Translations under genes and position numbers: made by a program
The notes under the pieces: generated by a model
Databases searched by the model: none
The model's input: only the letters and a program-made list of their open reading frames with translations
What the model was told of the DNA's origin: nothing
Shown: positions 8,133 to 15,866 of the stretch, in pieces
How the letters are laid out: each line of letters begins with the position of its first letter
How positions within the stretch are numbered: the stretch's first letter is position 1
Assembly: GCF_035645195.1 (NCBI RefSeq)
Contig: NZ_DASQNA010000025.1
Span: 310,001 to 374,000 of the forward strand
From: Paenibacillus sp.
Lineage (GTDB): Bacteria > Bacillota > Bacilli > Paenibacillales > YIM-B00363
Length of the DNA: 64,000 nucleotides
Direction of reading: 5' to 3'

Positions 8133-8293
8133 TTAGTCCAGCTCCCTTTCGTCGGCCCAAAGCCTCTGCCGCAGCAGAGACCTGGATATGTGTTCGGAGT
8201 CAAGCGCCCGCTTCCTACCATTTTACTAGCAACACGTTATATTTCTCAAGAGAGACCAATTCTTCCACGTTCATGCCGATTTCGGTAGATCGA

Positions 8294-8333
8294 ATAAGAA
8301 AAGCTCCTTGGTTCCGTAAGGTTCCAAGGAGCT
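8294..8333 (-). terminator. Terminator of the sugar-acid operon
   Basis: Perfect ten-base stem (AGCTCCTTGG at 8302-8311 with 8324-8333). On the minus strand it is followed by TTTCTTATT. It ends the operon that starts at 13661. The 160 bases between it and the GH105 start contain nothing I recognise. Confidence 0.8.
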
Positions 8334-8344
8334 CGCCCAAGCCG

Positions 8345-10525
8345 TTACAACGTTGTTACGGCGCTTTCGTTCGGCGCTTGCCTCCAGTCCAGTTCCGCTT
8401 CCAACGCCACGCCCATCGGCACGACGCCTCGGGAGGCGTCGCTGCAGTCGCGCAGCCGGTTCGATGCCGCGACGCCGCGTTGGCGCATTCGGATATTGTC
8501 CATGCGCGAACGGCCCAGGGCGTCCCGATCCTTCCGCAAATCGCCGGAATAAGGGGAAATCCCCCCCTGTTCGAACCGTTCCGGGTCCAGCAGCACAATG
8601 TGTTTGCTGCGGAATTGCAGGTGCAAAATATCGGCGTCCGCCAAATACAGAATTCCGCCCCCGTGCAGCGCTTCCGGGGTCATGTGGCCGATCGCCGCCC
8701 CTTGGGTGACGCCGGAATAGCGCCCGTCGCTAATTAACGTCACAAGTCTCCTAAGTTTCCGATCGGCGTTAATATGCTGCATCGGCGTCATCATCTCCGG
8801 CATGCCGTACGCTTCCGGTCCTTGGCCGGAGATCACGACGGTCAACCGCAAGGCCCCCTCATCCACCATCCGATCGAACAATCTGTCGTACTCTTCGCTT
8901 GCATCAAGCCACGAAGGATCGGATGTATTATAAGCGGCCATTTGGCGCAAGCGAGCGATCGGCAGCGTTCGTTTCGCTTTGAGATTGTCGAGGAGATTAA
9001 TATTCAACAGCTCCCGGTTGGCCTGTTCCTCGTTTTCGAAATACAGCACGAACGAGACCTTATCATCGAAGCGGTCGAGCTGTTTGCTTTCCATGCCGCT
9101 GATTTTCACGACGGCCGTGTCGAAAAAGTTCCCCCGAAGCACGTCGATTCCGCTGAAGCTGCGCTTGGGCGTACTGAGAATGATTCGGTTTTCGCGCACG
9201 CCGTCCGCTCCCAACCCCTTTTCGTCGGAGAGCCGCTCCCGCCACGATTGACCCGTAACGGTGAAAGCGTCCAAATCCAAGGGAACTCCGTTTCGGTGCA
9301 ATTCGTACATCAAGGTTTCCATGCCTCGAATCAACCCGGAGCAGCACTGCTGCGCGAGCACGAAAATGTCCCTTCCTTCCGTAAGACTGTAGTCGTATAG
9401 GTCGGGGATCGGGTGTTCCTTCAGAATCGCTTCCATATCCTCCAGCGAGAAGACATATCCCGCGTACAACATAGCCCCGACAATGTGCATGACGAGGTTC
9501 GAGGACCCGCCGCTGGCGCTGTGGATGCGGATCGCGTTGCGAATGTTCGTCCGCAGCAGCTCGCTCACGCTGCACTCCGGCCGAAGGAGGACGGAAAACA
9601 GCCCCTTCACCGAGGCGCTAACCTGTTCTAGCGTCGGGGGATCGGTCAATAATTCGACGGCCGGATGAACGAGCCCGAACCCCGCAGTGATTTCGCGCGA
9701 ACTGTTGCCCGTTCCGTGGAACGCGCAGATGCCGCCCTTGGCATCGCATGTATTCACGGCAAGCTGTTTCTCGTACAGTTTTTGCTTTTCCCCGGTAAGG
9801 AGCCCATATTCCACAGCTCGTTGCAGTACGCCTTGGAACGAAGTATTCGACGAGCACTGCAAAATATAGCTGAGCGCATCATGAATGTCCGCCGCCACAT
9901 CCGCGTACCCTTGTTCCTCCGCGCGATCGGCCAACGTCAGCAGCTCCCGCTTCAGCTCCGCAGGAACGGTGCCGCCTTTGAGCACATGCGACGGCGCGAA
10001 GGTCGCGAATACCGGGTGCTCGCCCCGAAACCTGCGGAGCCGGTCCAAGTGGGCGAGCCCGCTAAGCACGCCGAGCGGCTGTTTATCGCAGCCTTGAATA
10101 ACGAACGCTCCATGATAGGAGTGGGCTTCCATTTGATTGACGACCATCTCGGCAATCGCGTTGCGGCTTTGAAGCGAATACGACATCCCGATATTGTTCT
10201 GGGCCGTCCCGTCGCACAGCACCGGAGTGCTGAAATAGAAGGGCACCCCGCCTTCCTGCCAAATGGCGAGCGCCGCTCTGCTCACCGTCTGATGGTCGAG
10301 AATGTGAGCCGGGTGATCGGCGGAACCACCGATGATCGCGATCCTTGGCGAGTTATGCTCCAGTCGGTCGTAAATGCGATCCAGCGTCCAGTCCGGATCT
10401 CCCGCAAAGCCGTCCCCTATCTCCTTGCGAGCCCGATCCAATAACCCCGCCACCGTAATCGGTTCGTTGGCCTTCCCCTGAACGTTGTGGCTATAAGAAT
10501 TCACATGATTCGGTATTCTTATCAT
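8345..10525 (-). CDS. IlvD/Edd-family sugar-acid dehydratase
   Basis: The 726-residue protein belongs to the Fe-S dehydratases that turn aldonic or dihydroxy acids into 2-keto-3-deoxy acids. Cluster-ligand regions are visible: FSTPVLCDG, IQGCDKQPLG and AKGGICAFHGTGNS. The C-terminal signature LISDGRYSGVTQGAAIGH matches the family's ITDGRFSG block. It is longer than IlvD (about 560) or YjhG (about 655). The operon (GntR, semialdehyde dehydrogenase) argues for a sugar acid rather than a branched-chain intermediate; the exact acid cannot be read. I place the start at the ATG 10525, behind GGGGAGGGGGG; a TTG at 10552 overlapping the upstream stop lies before this site. Confidence 0.85.
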   Translation of the reverse strand: MIRIPNHVNSYSHNVQGKANEPITVAGLLDRARKEIGDGFAGDPDWTLDRIYDRLEHNSPRIAIIGGSADHPAHILDHQTVSRAALAIWQEGGVPFYFSTPVLCDGTAQNNIGMSYSLQSRNAIAEMVVNQMEAHSYHGAFVIQGCDKQPLGVLSGLAHLDRLRRFRGEHPVFATFAPSHVLKGGTVPAELKRELLTLADRAEEQGYADVAADIHDALSYILQCSSNTSFQGVLQRAVEYGLLTGEKQKLYEKQLAVNTCDAKGGICAFHGTGNSSREITAGFGLVHPAVELLTDPPTLEQVSASVKGLFSVLLRPECSVSELLRTNIRNAIRIHSASGGSSNLVMHIVGAMLYAGYVFSLEDMEAILKEHPIPDLYDYSLTEGRDIFVLAQQCCSGLIRGMETLMYELHRNGVPLDLDAFTVTGQSWRERLSDEKGLGADGVRENRIILSTPKRSFSGIDVLRGNFFDTAVVKISGMESKQLDRFDDKVSFVLYFENEEQANRELLNINLLDNLKAKRTLPIARLRQMAAYNTSDPSWLDASEEYDRLFDRMVDEGALRLTVVISGQGPEAYGMPEMMTPMQHINADRKLRRLVTLISDGRYSGVTQGAAIGHMTPEALHGGGILYLADADILHLQFRSKHIVLLDPERFEQGGISPYSGDLRKDRDALGRSRMDNIRMRQRGVAASNRLRDCSDASRGVVPMGVALEAELDWRQAPNESAVTTL

Positions 10526-10548
10526 TCGGCGCCCCCCCTCCCCGTCGG

Positions 10549-12003
10549 TCAAAGTCTTGAACCGGATATCGATATCGTTTGCACCGCGGTAAAAAATTCA
10601 ATGGCAGCCCTGCCTTGTTCCCGTGAATGGGAGCTCGACTTCTTCATGCCGCCGAAAGGCGCATGAGGCTCGACTCCCGCCGTTTCGCCGTTAATTTTGA
10701 TCAGGCCGGCTTCGACATGCTTTAGGAATACAAACATGCGGTCGATATCCTTCGTGAAAATGGACGCGCTGAGTCCGAACTCGACGTCGTTGGCGATTTG
10801 CAGCGCGTGTTCCAAGCTGTCGGCGGGAATAATCGACAACACCGGTCCGAAAATTTCATGCTGCGCGAGCTCGGATTGCGGATCGACCTGATCGAAAATC
10901 GTCGGTTCGATAAAACATCCGTTCATAAGCTCCCCTTCGGGAGCTTTGCCGCCGGTCAACAAGCGCGCCCCCTGCCGGATGCCCCGTTCGATCGCCTCTA
11001 AAATGGACTGCTGTTGACTCTGATTCACGACTGGCCCTAAGTAACAATCCGGCTCCAGCGGGTCGGACAGTTTGACGCTCTTCGCCTTCTCCAATAGAAG
11101 CGCAGTAAAGGACTCAAGCACGCTTCTCTCGACGATGACGCGGCTCGTCGCCGTACATTTCTGCCCGGCAGAACGCATGGCAGCGCTTAACGTCAACGTG
11201 CTGGCCTTCTCCAGATCGGCGTCCGCCGCGACGATCGTCGGATTTTTCCCGCCCATCTCCAGCTGGTATTTCGCTCCGCGCTCCACCGCCGCGCGGGCGA
11301 CTTGCTTGCCGACTTCGTTCGAGCCGGTGAAGGTGATCCCTTGCACGTACGGGTGCGTAATGATCGTTTGCCCTACTACGGTCCCTTTGCCCGTTACCAT
11401 GTTAATAACGCCCCTCGGGAACCCGGCCTTCTCAAAAATTTGCATGAGCCGGTACGCGGTGATCGAAGCGGGATCGGCGGGCTTCCATACGACGGTATTT
11501 CCGTAAATTAATGCGGGCGCGATCTTCCAAACCGGTATCGCAACCGGGAAATTCCAAGGCGTAATGACGCCGACGACGCCCAGCGGCACCCGGTTCGTGT
11601 ACAGCATGGACTGGCCGTCGGAAGCCGGGTACGTCTCCCCGAGCGCCCGCATGCCCTCTCCCGCGTAATACCGCAGCAGCGTTACGCCGCGCTTGACTTC
11701 GCCGATCGCCTCCCCGATCGGTTTCCCCATTTCGCGGGACAGCAGGGTTGCGATATCCTCGGCTTCGTCCTCCAGCCGCTGCGCAGCGCGAAACAGCGCC
11801 TCGCCCCTCGAAACGCCGGGCAGCGATCGCCAATGCATAAGCGCTTCTTTCGCCGCATGGATAGCGGCTTCCGTCTCTTCCGCCGTCGCAAGCGGGTAAT
11901 CGCCGATCGTTTCGCTTAACCTGGCGGGATTGCTGCGGAGCTGCCTTGCCCCCGATGCGCCGTCCAGCCATTCCCCGTTGATGTACAGTTGTGCATGCAG
12001 CAT
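10549..12003 (-). CDS. Aldehyde dehydrogenase, probably 2,5-dioxopentanoate (KGSA) type
   Basis: The 484-residue NAD(P)-dependent aldehyde dehydrogenase has all family marks: TPWNFPVAIPVWKIAPA, the glycine motif FTGSNEVGK, general base in LEMGGKNP, nucleophile Cys in SAGQKCTATS, and EIFGPVLSI. It resembles the ketoglutarate-semialdehyde dehydrogenases (such as Bacillus GucD) that finish non-phosphorylative pentose or hexarate oxidation. The adjacent sugar-acid dehydratase fits that role. The ATG at 12003 follows GGAGCGGG; the gene directly abuts its upstream neighbour. Confidence 0.85.
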   Translation of the reverse strand: MLHAQLYINGEWLDGASGARQLRSNPARLSETIGDYPLATAEETEAAIHAAKEALMHWRSLPGVSRGEALFRAAQRLEDEAEDIATLLSREMGKPIGEAIGEVKRGVTLLRYYAGEGMRALGETYPASDGQSMLYTNRVPLGVVGVITPWNFPVAIPVWKIAPALIYGNTVVWKPADPASITAYRLMQIFEKAGFPRGVINMVTGKGTVVGQTIITHPYVQGITFTGSNEVGKQVARAAVERGAKYQLEMGGKNPTIVAADADLEKASTLTLSAAMRSAGQKCTATSRVIVERSVLESFTALLLEKAKSVKLSDPLEPDCYLGPVVNQSQQQSILEAIERGIRQGARLLTGGKAPEGELMNGCFIEPTIFDQVDPQSELAQHEIFGPVLSIIPADSLEHALQIANDVEFGLSASIFTKDIDRMFVFLKHVEAGLIKINGETAGVEPHAPFGGMKKSSSHSREQGRAAIEFFTAVQTISISGSRL

Positions 12004-12948
12004 TTATACCCGCTCCTTCGAAGTATTTGGGATCCCTAAGTCCGCCGCCCCCAGAGCCGACGTAACGGCGTCCGGATAATACCGCTCTACCATCGTAAGT
12101 CCGAGCGCGGCTCGATGAACTCTTTCGCGGCATAAGGAGATGTTCACGGCTTCTAGATGTTTGCCGGAAGGGTATACGTCGGGATGATTGCGGAGACCGA
12201 ATTTAATGTAAACAGGGGAAAGAATTCGAATGATTTCGGGAATTTCGTAATGGCGAATGAAGCCTCCGAACGTGTCGGGAACCTCGACATAAATATCCAG
12301 CGGCAGATCCACCGCTTGACGAATCGCCGCCAGCTTCGGGAGCGTAAGAGCCGTCGGAAGATTATAGGTGTCCGCTCCCAAATCTTGCATGATTTTCACC
12401 GACACCGGGTTGGACGCCATCATTTGCACCGAGCATTTGACGACGAAATCGGGCGGCAGCGCTCCGCGGCGCTTCATTTCCTTGGTCAAGAGCAACAGCC
12501 CCTCGTCCCCGACCAGCGCGCCTCGGATTCCAAGACGAGCCGCCCTTTTCAAATCTTCCATCGCATATACGAGCTGATCCGCGCCTTCATGCCGGATGCC
12601 GGCCGCCTTGCCCGCAGGCGTCATCGGGAGCGGGCTGATATCCCACGTCCCCCGCGGGCCGACGAATAAGCTTAGCTCCACGCCTCTTTCTTCGCACATC
12701 GATCCCATTTCCAGAATCTCGTCGTCGGATAGCAGCATAATGCCGCTTCCCTGCGAAACGCGATGCACCGTGATCCCGTATCTATCGATCTCTTCGAACG
12801 TCGCTTCCAACGCCCGAGGCCCCTCGACGCTCGGAAGCTCGATCCGGTACTGCGCGCCGTCAGGGAACCTTTTGGGCGACGACGGAAGATCGTACAAATC
12901 TTGTCCGGGGTACCCGAGAGAACGCAGGAAGTCTCTTGACTCTTTCAT
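12004..12948 (-). CDS. U32-peptidase-like TIM-barrel protein, function unassigned
   Basis: The 314-residue soluble protein shows a (beta/alpha) repeat pattern. Its central part (FVVKCSVQMMASNP, LGADTYNLPTALTLPKLAAI) resembles the peptidase U32 fold family, but the cysteine signature of true U32 proteins is absent. Upstream blocks are ELPSVEGPRALEATFEEI and SLFVGPRGTWDISPL. It starts at an ATG with GGAGGAAT upstream, overlaps the GntR stop (ATGA) and abuts the dehydrogenase gene. In the operon it sits where a 2-keto-3-deoxy-sugar-acid dehydratase or aldolase would be expected, so it may supply that step. This is inference from context. Confidence 0.65.
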   Translation of the reverse strand: MKESRDFLRSLGYPGQDLYDLPSSPKRFPDGAQYRIELPSVEGPRALEATFEEIDRYGITVHRVSQGSGIMLLSDDEILEMGSMCEERGVELSLFVGPRGTWDISPLPMTPAGKAAGIRHEGADQLVYAMEDLKRAARLGIRGALVGDEGLLLLTKEMKRRGALPPDFVVKCSVQMMASNPVSVKIMQDLGADTYNLPTALTLPKLAAIRQAVDLPLDIYVEVPDTFGGFIRHYEIPEIIRILSPVYIKFGLRNHPDVYPSGKHLEAVNISLCRERVHRAALGLTMVERYYPDAVTSALGAADLGIPNTSKERV

Positions 12949-13661
12949 TCGTATTCCTCCCTATCGGTCATGTTCTTCAGCGATTCAAGCTCTCTAAGCT
13001 TTAAGAAATCTTGTTTGACGTCGTTGAGATGCGCGCTCATCATTTCCTTCGCCATCTGCGGGTTGCGCTGCTCGATCGCCAACGCGATCAGCATGTGGAA
13101 ATGCGACGCGCGCTCGGCGCTTCCCGGGATTCGAATCGTATTCCTGCGGCTTTCCAACAACAGATCGGATATATCTTTCATCACCTTCGCCATGATTTCG
13201 TTCGCGCACGCCTCGGCAATATATTCGTGAAAGGCGATATCGGCTTCGAAGTAATCCTCGCCCTTCTCAATATTCGAGATCATTCGGCTAGCTGCTTCTT
13301 TAATTGAGCGAATCTGGCCGATGGAGCCCCGTTCGGCGGCAAGCCGAGCCATCTCGGGCTCTAACAAATTCCGAAATTCCAACAGGGAAGCCATATTGCC
13401 GAAGGGCAATCCGCTCAATTCGAACATATCGTCGGAACGCCAGTAGCTCTGGGCTCTGACGAAAATCCCCCTGCCGTGTTCGATGAGAACGAATCCTTTC
13501 TCTTCCAAAATGCGCATAACTTCTCGCAGCGTGGACACGCTGATCGAGAATTCGGCGGCAAGCGCGGAGAGCGAAGGCAGTTTCTCCCCCGGCTTCCACT
13601 CTCCGTTTTCGATTTTTTCCGTCAATTCGCTCAATACTTTCGTGCTTACCAATACTTTCAT
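12945..13661 (-). CDS. GntR-family regulator, FadR subfamily
   Basis: The 238-residue regulator has an N-terminal winged helix (VLSELTEKIENGEWKPGEKL, then SISVSTLREVMRILEEKG) and a helical FCD ligand domain (MASLLEFRNLLEPEMARLAA, DYFEADIAFHEYIAEAC, SHFHMLIALAIEQR) holding the metal-binding Asp/His residues typical of acid-sensing members. I chose the ATG at 13661, preceded by GGAGAGAACGCC; longer in-frame starts extend into sequence with unlikely composition. It heads the four-gene operon and probably senses a sugar acid. The palindrome array at 15607-15850 is a candidate target, but that link is unproven. Confidence 0.88.
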   Translation of the reverse strand: MKVLVSTKVLSELTEKIENGEWKPGEKLPSLSALAAEFSISVSTLREVMRILEEKGFVLIEHGRGIFVRAQSYWRSDDMFELSGLPFGNMASLLEFRNLLEPEMARLAAERGSIGQIRSIKEAASRMISNIEKGEDYFEADIAFHEYIAEACANEIMAKVMKDISDLLLESRRNTIRIPGSAERASHFHMLIALAIEQRNPQMAKEMMSAHLNDVKQDFLKLRELESLKNMTDREEYE

Positions 13662-13724
13662 GGCGTTCTCTCCATATCTCCAGCGTCGACAAAGCTGCCG
13701 CGATTGGTTCTCTCGTGAGCATAT

Positions 13725-13755
13725 GCAAGGGGGACGAAGGCGATCGCCCCCCCTG
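13725..13755 (-). terminator. Weak GC hairpin after the arabinanase gene
   Basis: A G-run (13728-13733) pairs with a C-run (13747-13753), flanked by GCA/TGC. There is no T-run, so termination would be inefficient, and transcription may read through from the arabinanase gene into the GntR operon. Confidence 0.3.
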
Positions 13756-13780
13756 CGATACCCCAATTATAGCTCAGAAC

Positions 13781-15385
13781 TCATTCGCCCGGATCTACCA
13801 TCACCAGCTTCCATTGCTGCGGAGGCCATTTGGCCGCTTGGGTCAAATTCCCCGCTTGATGGTCGCCGTCTCTGCGGTAGTTGCCGACGACGTTCGTTCC
13901 GACCGCGCCGTTGTCATTCTCGATTTCCAAGGCAAGGTTGGCTTTCTTGACGACCAGCCGGTGGAAGCCGTGTCCCGTATCGTCGAAATACCACTGCTGC
14001 AGCGGATTGTCGCCGCCCCGGCACGGCTTAAGCGATACGTCGGTGTTGTCCGCCCCTGAAGCGTCGGCCATCGTCAAGCAATACGCGCGGTCGTCCAGAA
14101 CGCTCTTAAGTCTGTAGAACCCGTCGTATTCCCGCTCCAGCTGCCAAATCTGCTCCTGCGCATCGCTGCATTCCGCTTGGATTACGTTCGCTTCGCCTTT
14201 GTTCCCTTCCGCGGCCGCCGTTAAACAACGATTGCTGGCCACCGGGTTTTGCAGACTGTTCGGGTCCGCAATGCTCCCGTCTTGGTTTACCAGCTTATAA
14301 TACGCCCCGTCTCGCAGATCGTACGGTCCGCCGTTGTCCTCGTAGAAAACCGGCCAATGGTCGTGCCAATCCACTTCGCGAATTCCGAGCACCGACTGCG
14401 GGCGGTAAGCATGGTACACCATGTAATACGTTCCGTTCTCGATAAAGAAATCCATCCCGCCAGGGGCGCGGTACAACCCTGCCGGCGTAACGCCTTCCAA
14501 AGCCACCCGGCTGTTCAAAATAATGCTGCCGCCGCCTTGAGCCATGTCTACCCCGCCCTTGTCGAGGTAAGGACCGTCGATGGTTTTCGAACGGCCGACG
14601 ACAATCTTATATGTATTGTCGTTGCCGTTCCCGCGGCAGCACCAATCCCATGCCACGACAAGGTAGAAATAACCATCCTTCTCGAAGATCGACGGACCTT
14701 CGATTCGGTTGAAGTTCGGCTGCGGCACCGGGAACCGCTCGCTGCCGCGCGACGCCACCAGTTTACGGGTGCCCGGCACGAGGGTGACGAGGTCGTCCTC
14801 CAGCTGCTGGACGTAAATGCCGTCAAAGTGAGAGCCCCATACGATCCACCATCTGCCGTCTTGGTCTTGATGCACAGCCGCATCGATGGCGTTCATCGTT
14901 GTTTGGGTTTCCCCCGTCAGGCGGCTCATGCTGCCTGAGGCGATGATCGGCCGGCCCAAGTCCTGCCAACTGGAAGGATCCCCCGGCGTCTTCGTCGTCT
15001 TGACCCCGATGGCCGAATTATTCGTTCCGAAGTTCGACTGGGAATAGTAGTAGTAGAACGTATCGCCGATCTTCTGCACGTGCGGAGCCCAAAGGCCCCC
15101 GCGGCTGACTTCGTTCGTCCAGTTTGCTTTCGGGACGGCGCCGATGTAGATCCACGGGCCGTTCAAGCTATTGGAACGGTACAGACCGCCGCCCGTCGCG
15201 GATATGTAATACGTGTCTCCGTCCTTGAACAAGGTAGGGTCATGCTGGTTCGTCTCCCCGGTAACGGGAAGCTGAGCGGCCTCCGTCATTCTTACTCCCA
15301 TCGCGACAATCCCCGAAAACAGCAATGCGAGAAAGACTGCGCACATCACCCAATAAAGCGGTCTGTCTTTGATTCCCAACGTCAT
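13781..15385 (-). CDS. Secreted GH43 arabinan endo-1,5-alpha-L-arabinanase with ricin-type lectin domain
   Basis: The 534-residue protein begins at ATG 15385 (AAAGGAGATG about 12 bases upstream); upstream in-frame codons are Arg-rich and rejected. Residues about 8-32 form one hydrophobic segment, a signal peptide or anchor. Residues about 40-365 form a five-bladed GH43 propeller: TNQHDPTLFKDGDTYY carries the catalytic base Asp, GGLWAPHVQKIGDTFYYY the next blade, and RIEGPSIFEKDGYFY the general-acid Glu. Residues about 385-530 are a beta-trefoil (ricin B/CBM13) with repeated Q-x-W-like ends (QEQIWQL, LQQWYF, PPQQWKL). It would release arabino-oligosaccharides from pectin side chains, and it diverges from an ABC importer, so those products are a plausible cargo. 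Confidence 0.88.
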   Translation of the reverse strand: MTLGIKDRPLYWVMCAVFLALLFSGIVAMGVRMTEAAQLPVTGETNQHDPTLFKDGDTYYISATGGGLYRSNSLNGPWIYIGAVPKANWTNEVSRGGLWAPHVQKIGDTFYYYYSQSNFGTNNSAIGVKTTKTPGDPSSWQDLGRPIIASGSMSRLTGETQTTMNAIDAAVHQDQDGRWWIVWGSHFDGIYVQQLEDDLVTLVPGTRKLVASRGSERFPVPQPNFNRIEGPSIFEKDGYFYLVVAWDWCCRGNGNDNTYKIVVGRSKTIDGPYLDKGGVDMAQGGGSIILNSRVALEGVTPAGLYRAPGGMDFFIENGTYYMVYHAYRPQSVLGIREVDWHDHWPVFYEDNGGPYDLRDGAYYKLVNQDGSIADPNSLQNPVASNRCLTAAAEGNKGEANVIQAECSDAQEQIWQLEREYDGFYRLKSVLDDRAYCLTMADASGADNTDVSLKPCRGGDNPLQQWYFDDTGHGFHRLVVKKANLALEIENDNGAVGTNVVGNYRRDGDHQAGNLTQAAKWPPQQWKLVMVDPGE

Positions 15386-15606
15386 TATACTTGGCTCATC
15401 TCCTTTCAGATTAGGACCAACGTATGTCTCGACTGAGCTGCCGCGTTCGGCAATCCCTCCTTCTACGGCGGTTCCGCAGCGCCCCGCCGAAACCGCTTCC
15501 ACATTTCGTCGCCGTGTTCTTCGGGAGCTGCGGGACTGTGATCCGGCGCCGGCCCTTACCCTATGCAAGGCTGTGAAATAGAATCTTTACCGCATTTATA
15601 CATATG

Positions 15607-15624
15607 ATGAGTTATGCAACTCAT
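15607..15624. promoter_or_regulatory. Palindromic operator candidate ATGAGTT-N4-AACTCAT
   Basis: Perfect seven-base arms separated by ATGC, in the AT-rich region between the divergent arabinanase and importer genes. The half-site ATGAGTT recurs alone at 15715-15721 and as an inverted repeat at 15829-15850. Spacing and symmetry suit a dimeric GntR- or LacI-type regulator. Confidence 0.5.
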
Positions 15625-15680
15625 ATTATCACTTGTGGTTTTTGGGTGTCAATATTGGAAAATTTTTTATATTGACCCCG

Positions 15681-15710
15681 TTGACAGCGGTTTCAACGGA
15701 AATGTATATT
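15681..15710 (+). promoter_or_regulatory. Promoter of the binding-protein operon
   Basis: Consensus -35 TTGACA (15681-15686), 18-base spacer and TATATT (15705-15710). The start site would fall near the ATGAGTT half-site at 15715. Confidence 0.65.
15682..15696 (-). promoter_or_regulatory. cre site overlapping the -35 box
   Basis: On the minus strand TTGAAACCGCTGTCA fits all fixed positions of WTGNAANCGNWNNCW. It is embedded in a larger inverted repeat (CCGTTGA at 15678-15684, TCAACGG at 15693-15699). CcpA bound here would exclude RNA polymerase from the -35. Confidence 0.65.
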
Positions 15711-15828
15711 TAGCATGAGTTGAGGCCATCGACCCTTATACAACAAGATCTTCCGGGACGGTACACCGTTTGTGCGCACACTCGAGTGTATCGAAGGGAG
15801 ACAGCTTGCTTAGTATTAAGTGTGTTAC

Positions 15829-15850
15829 ATGAGTTATCCATCTGAACTCA
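15829..15850. promoter_or_regulatory. Second operator candidate in the leader
   Basis: TGAGTT and AACTCA arms separated by nine bases lie immediately before the ribosome-binding site (GAGGGG) of the binding-protein gene. The half-sites are the same as at 15607. Confidence 0.4.
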
Positions 15851-15866
15851 GAGGGGACGTGTTAGC

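Noticed and set aside
13662-13766. Longer N-terminus for the GntR regulator
   Set aside because: The in-frame extension is Arg/Cys-rich, lies upstream of a good ribosome site and is absent from the family.
15386-15568. Longer N-terminus for the arabinanase
   Set aside because: The extension would bury the signal peptide, is Arg-rich and has no ribosome site; the ATG at 15385 has AAAGGAGATG.
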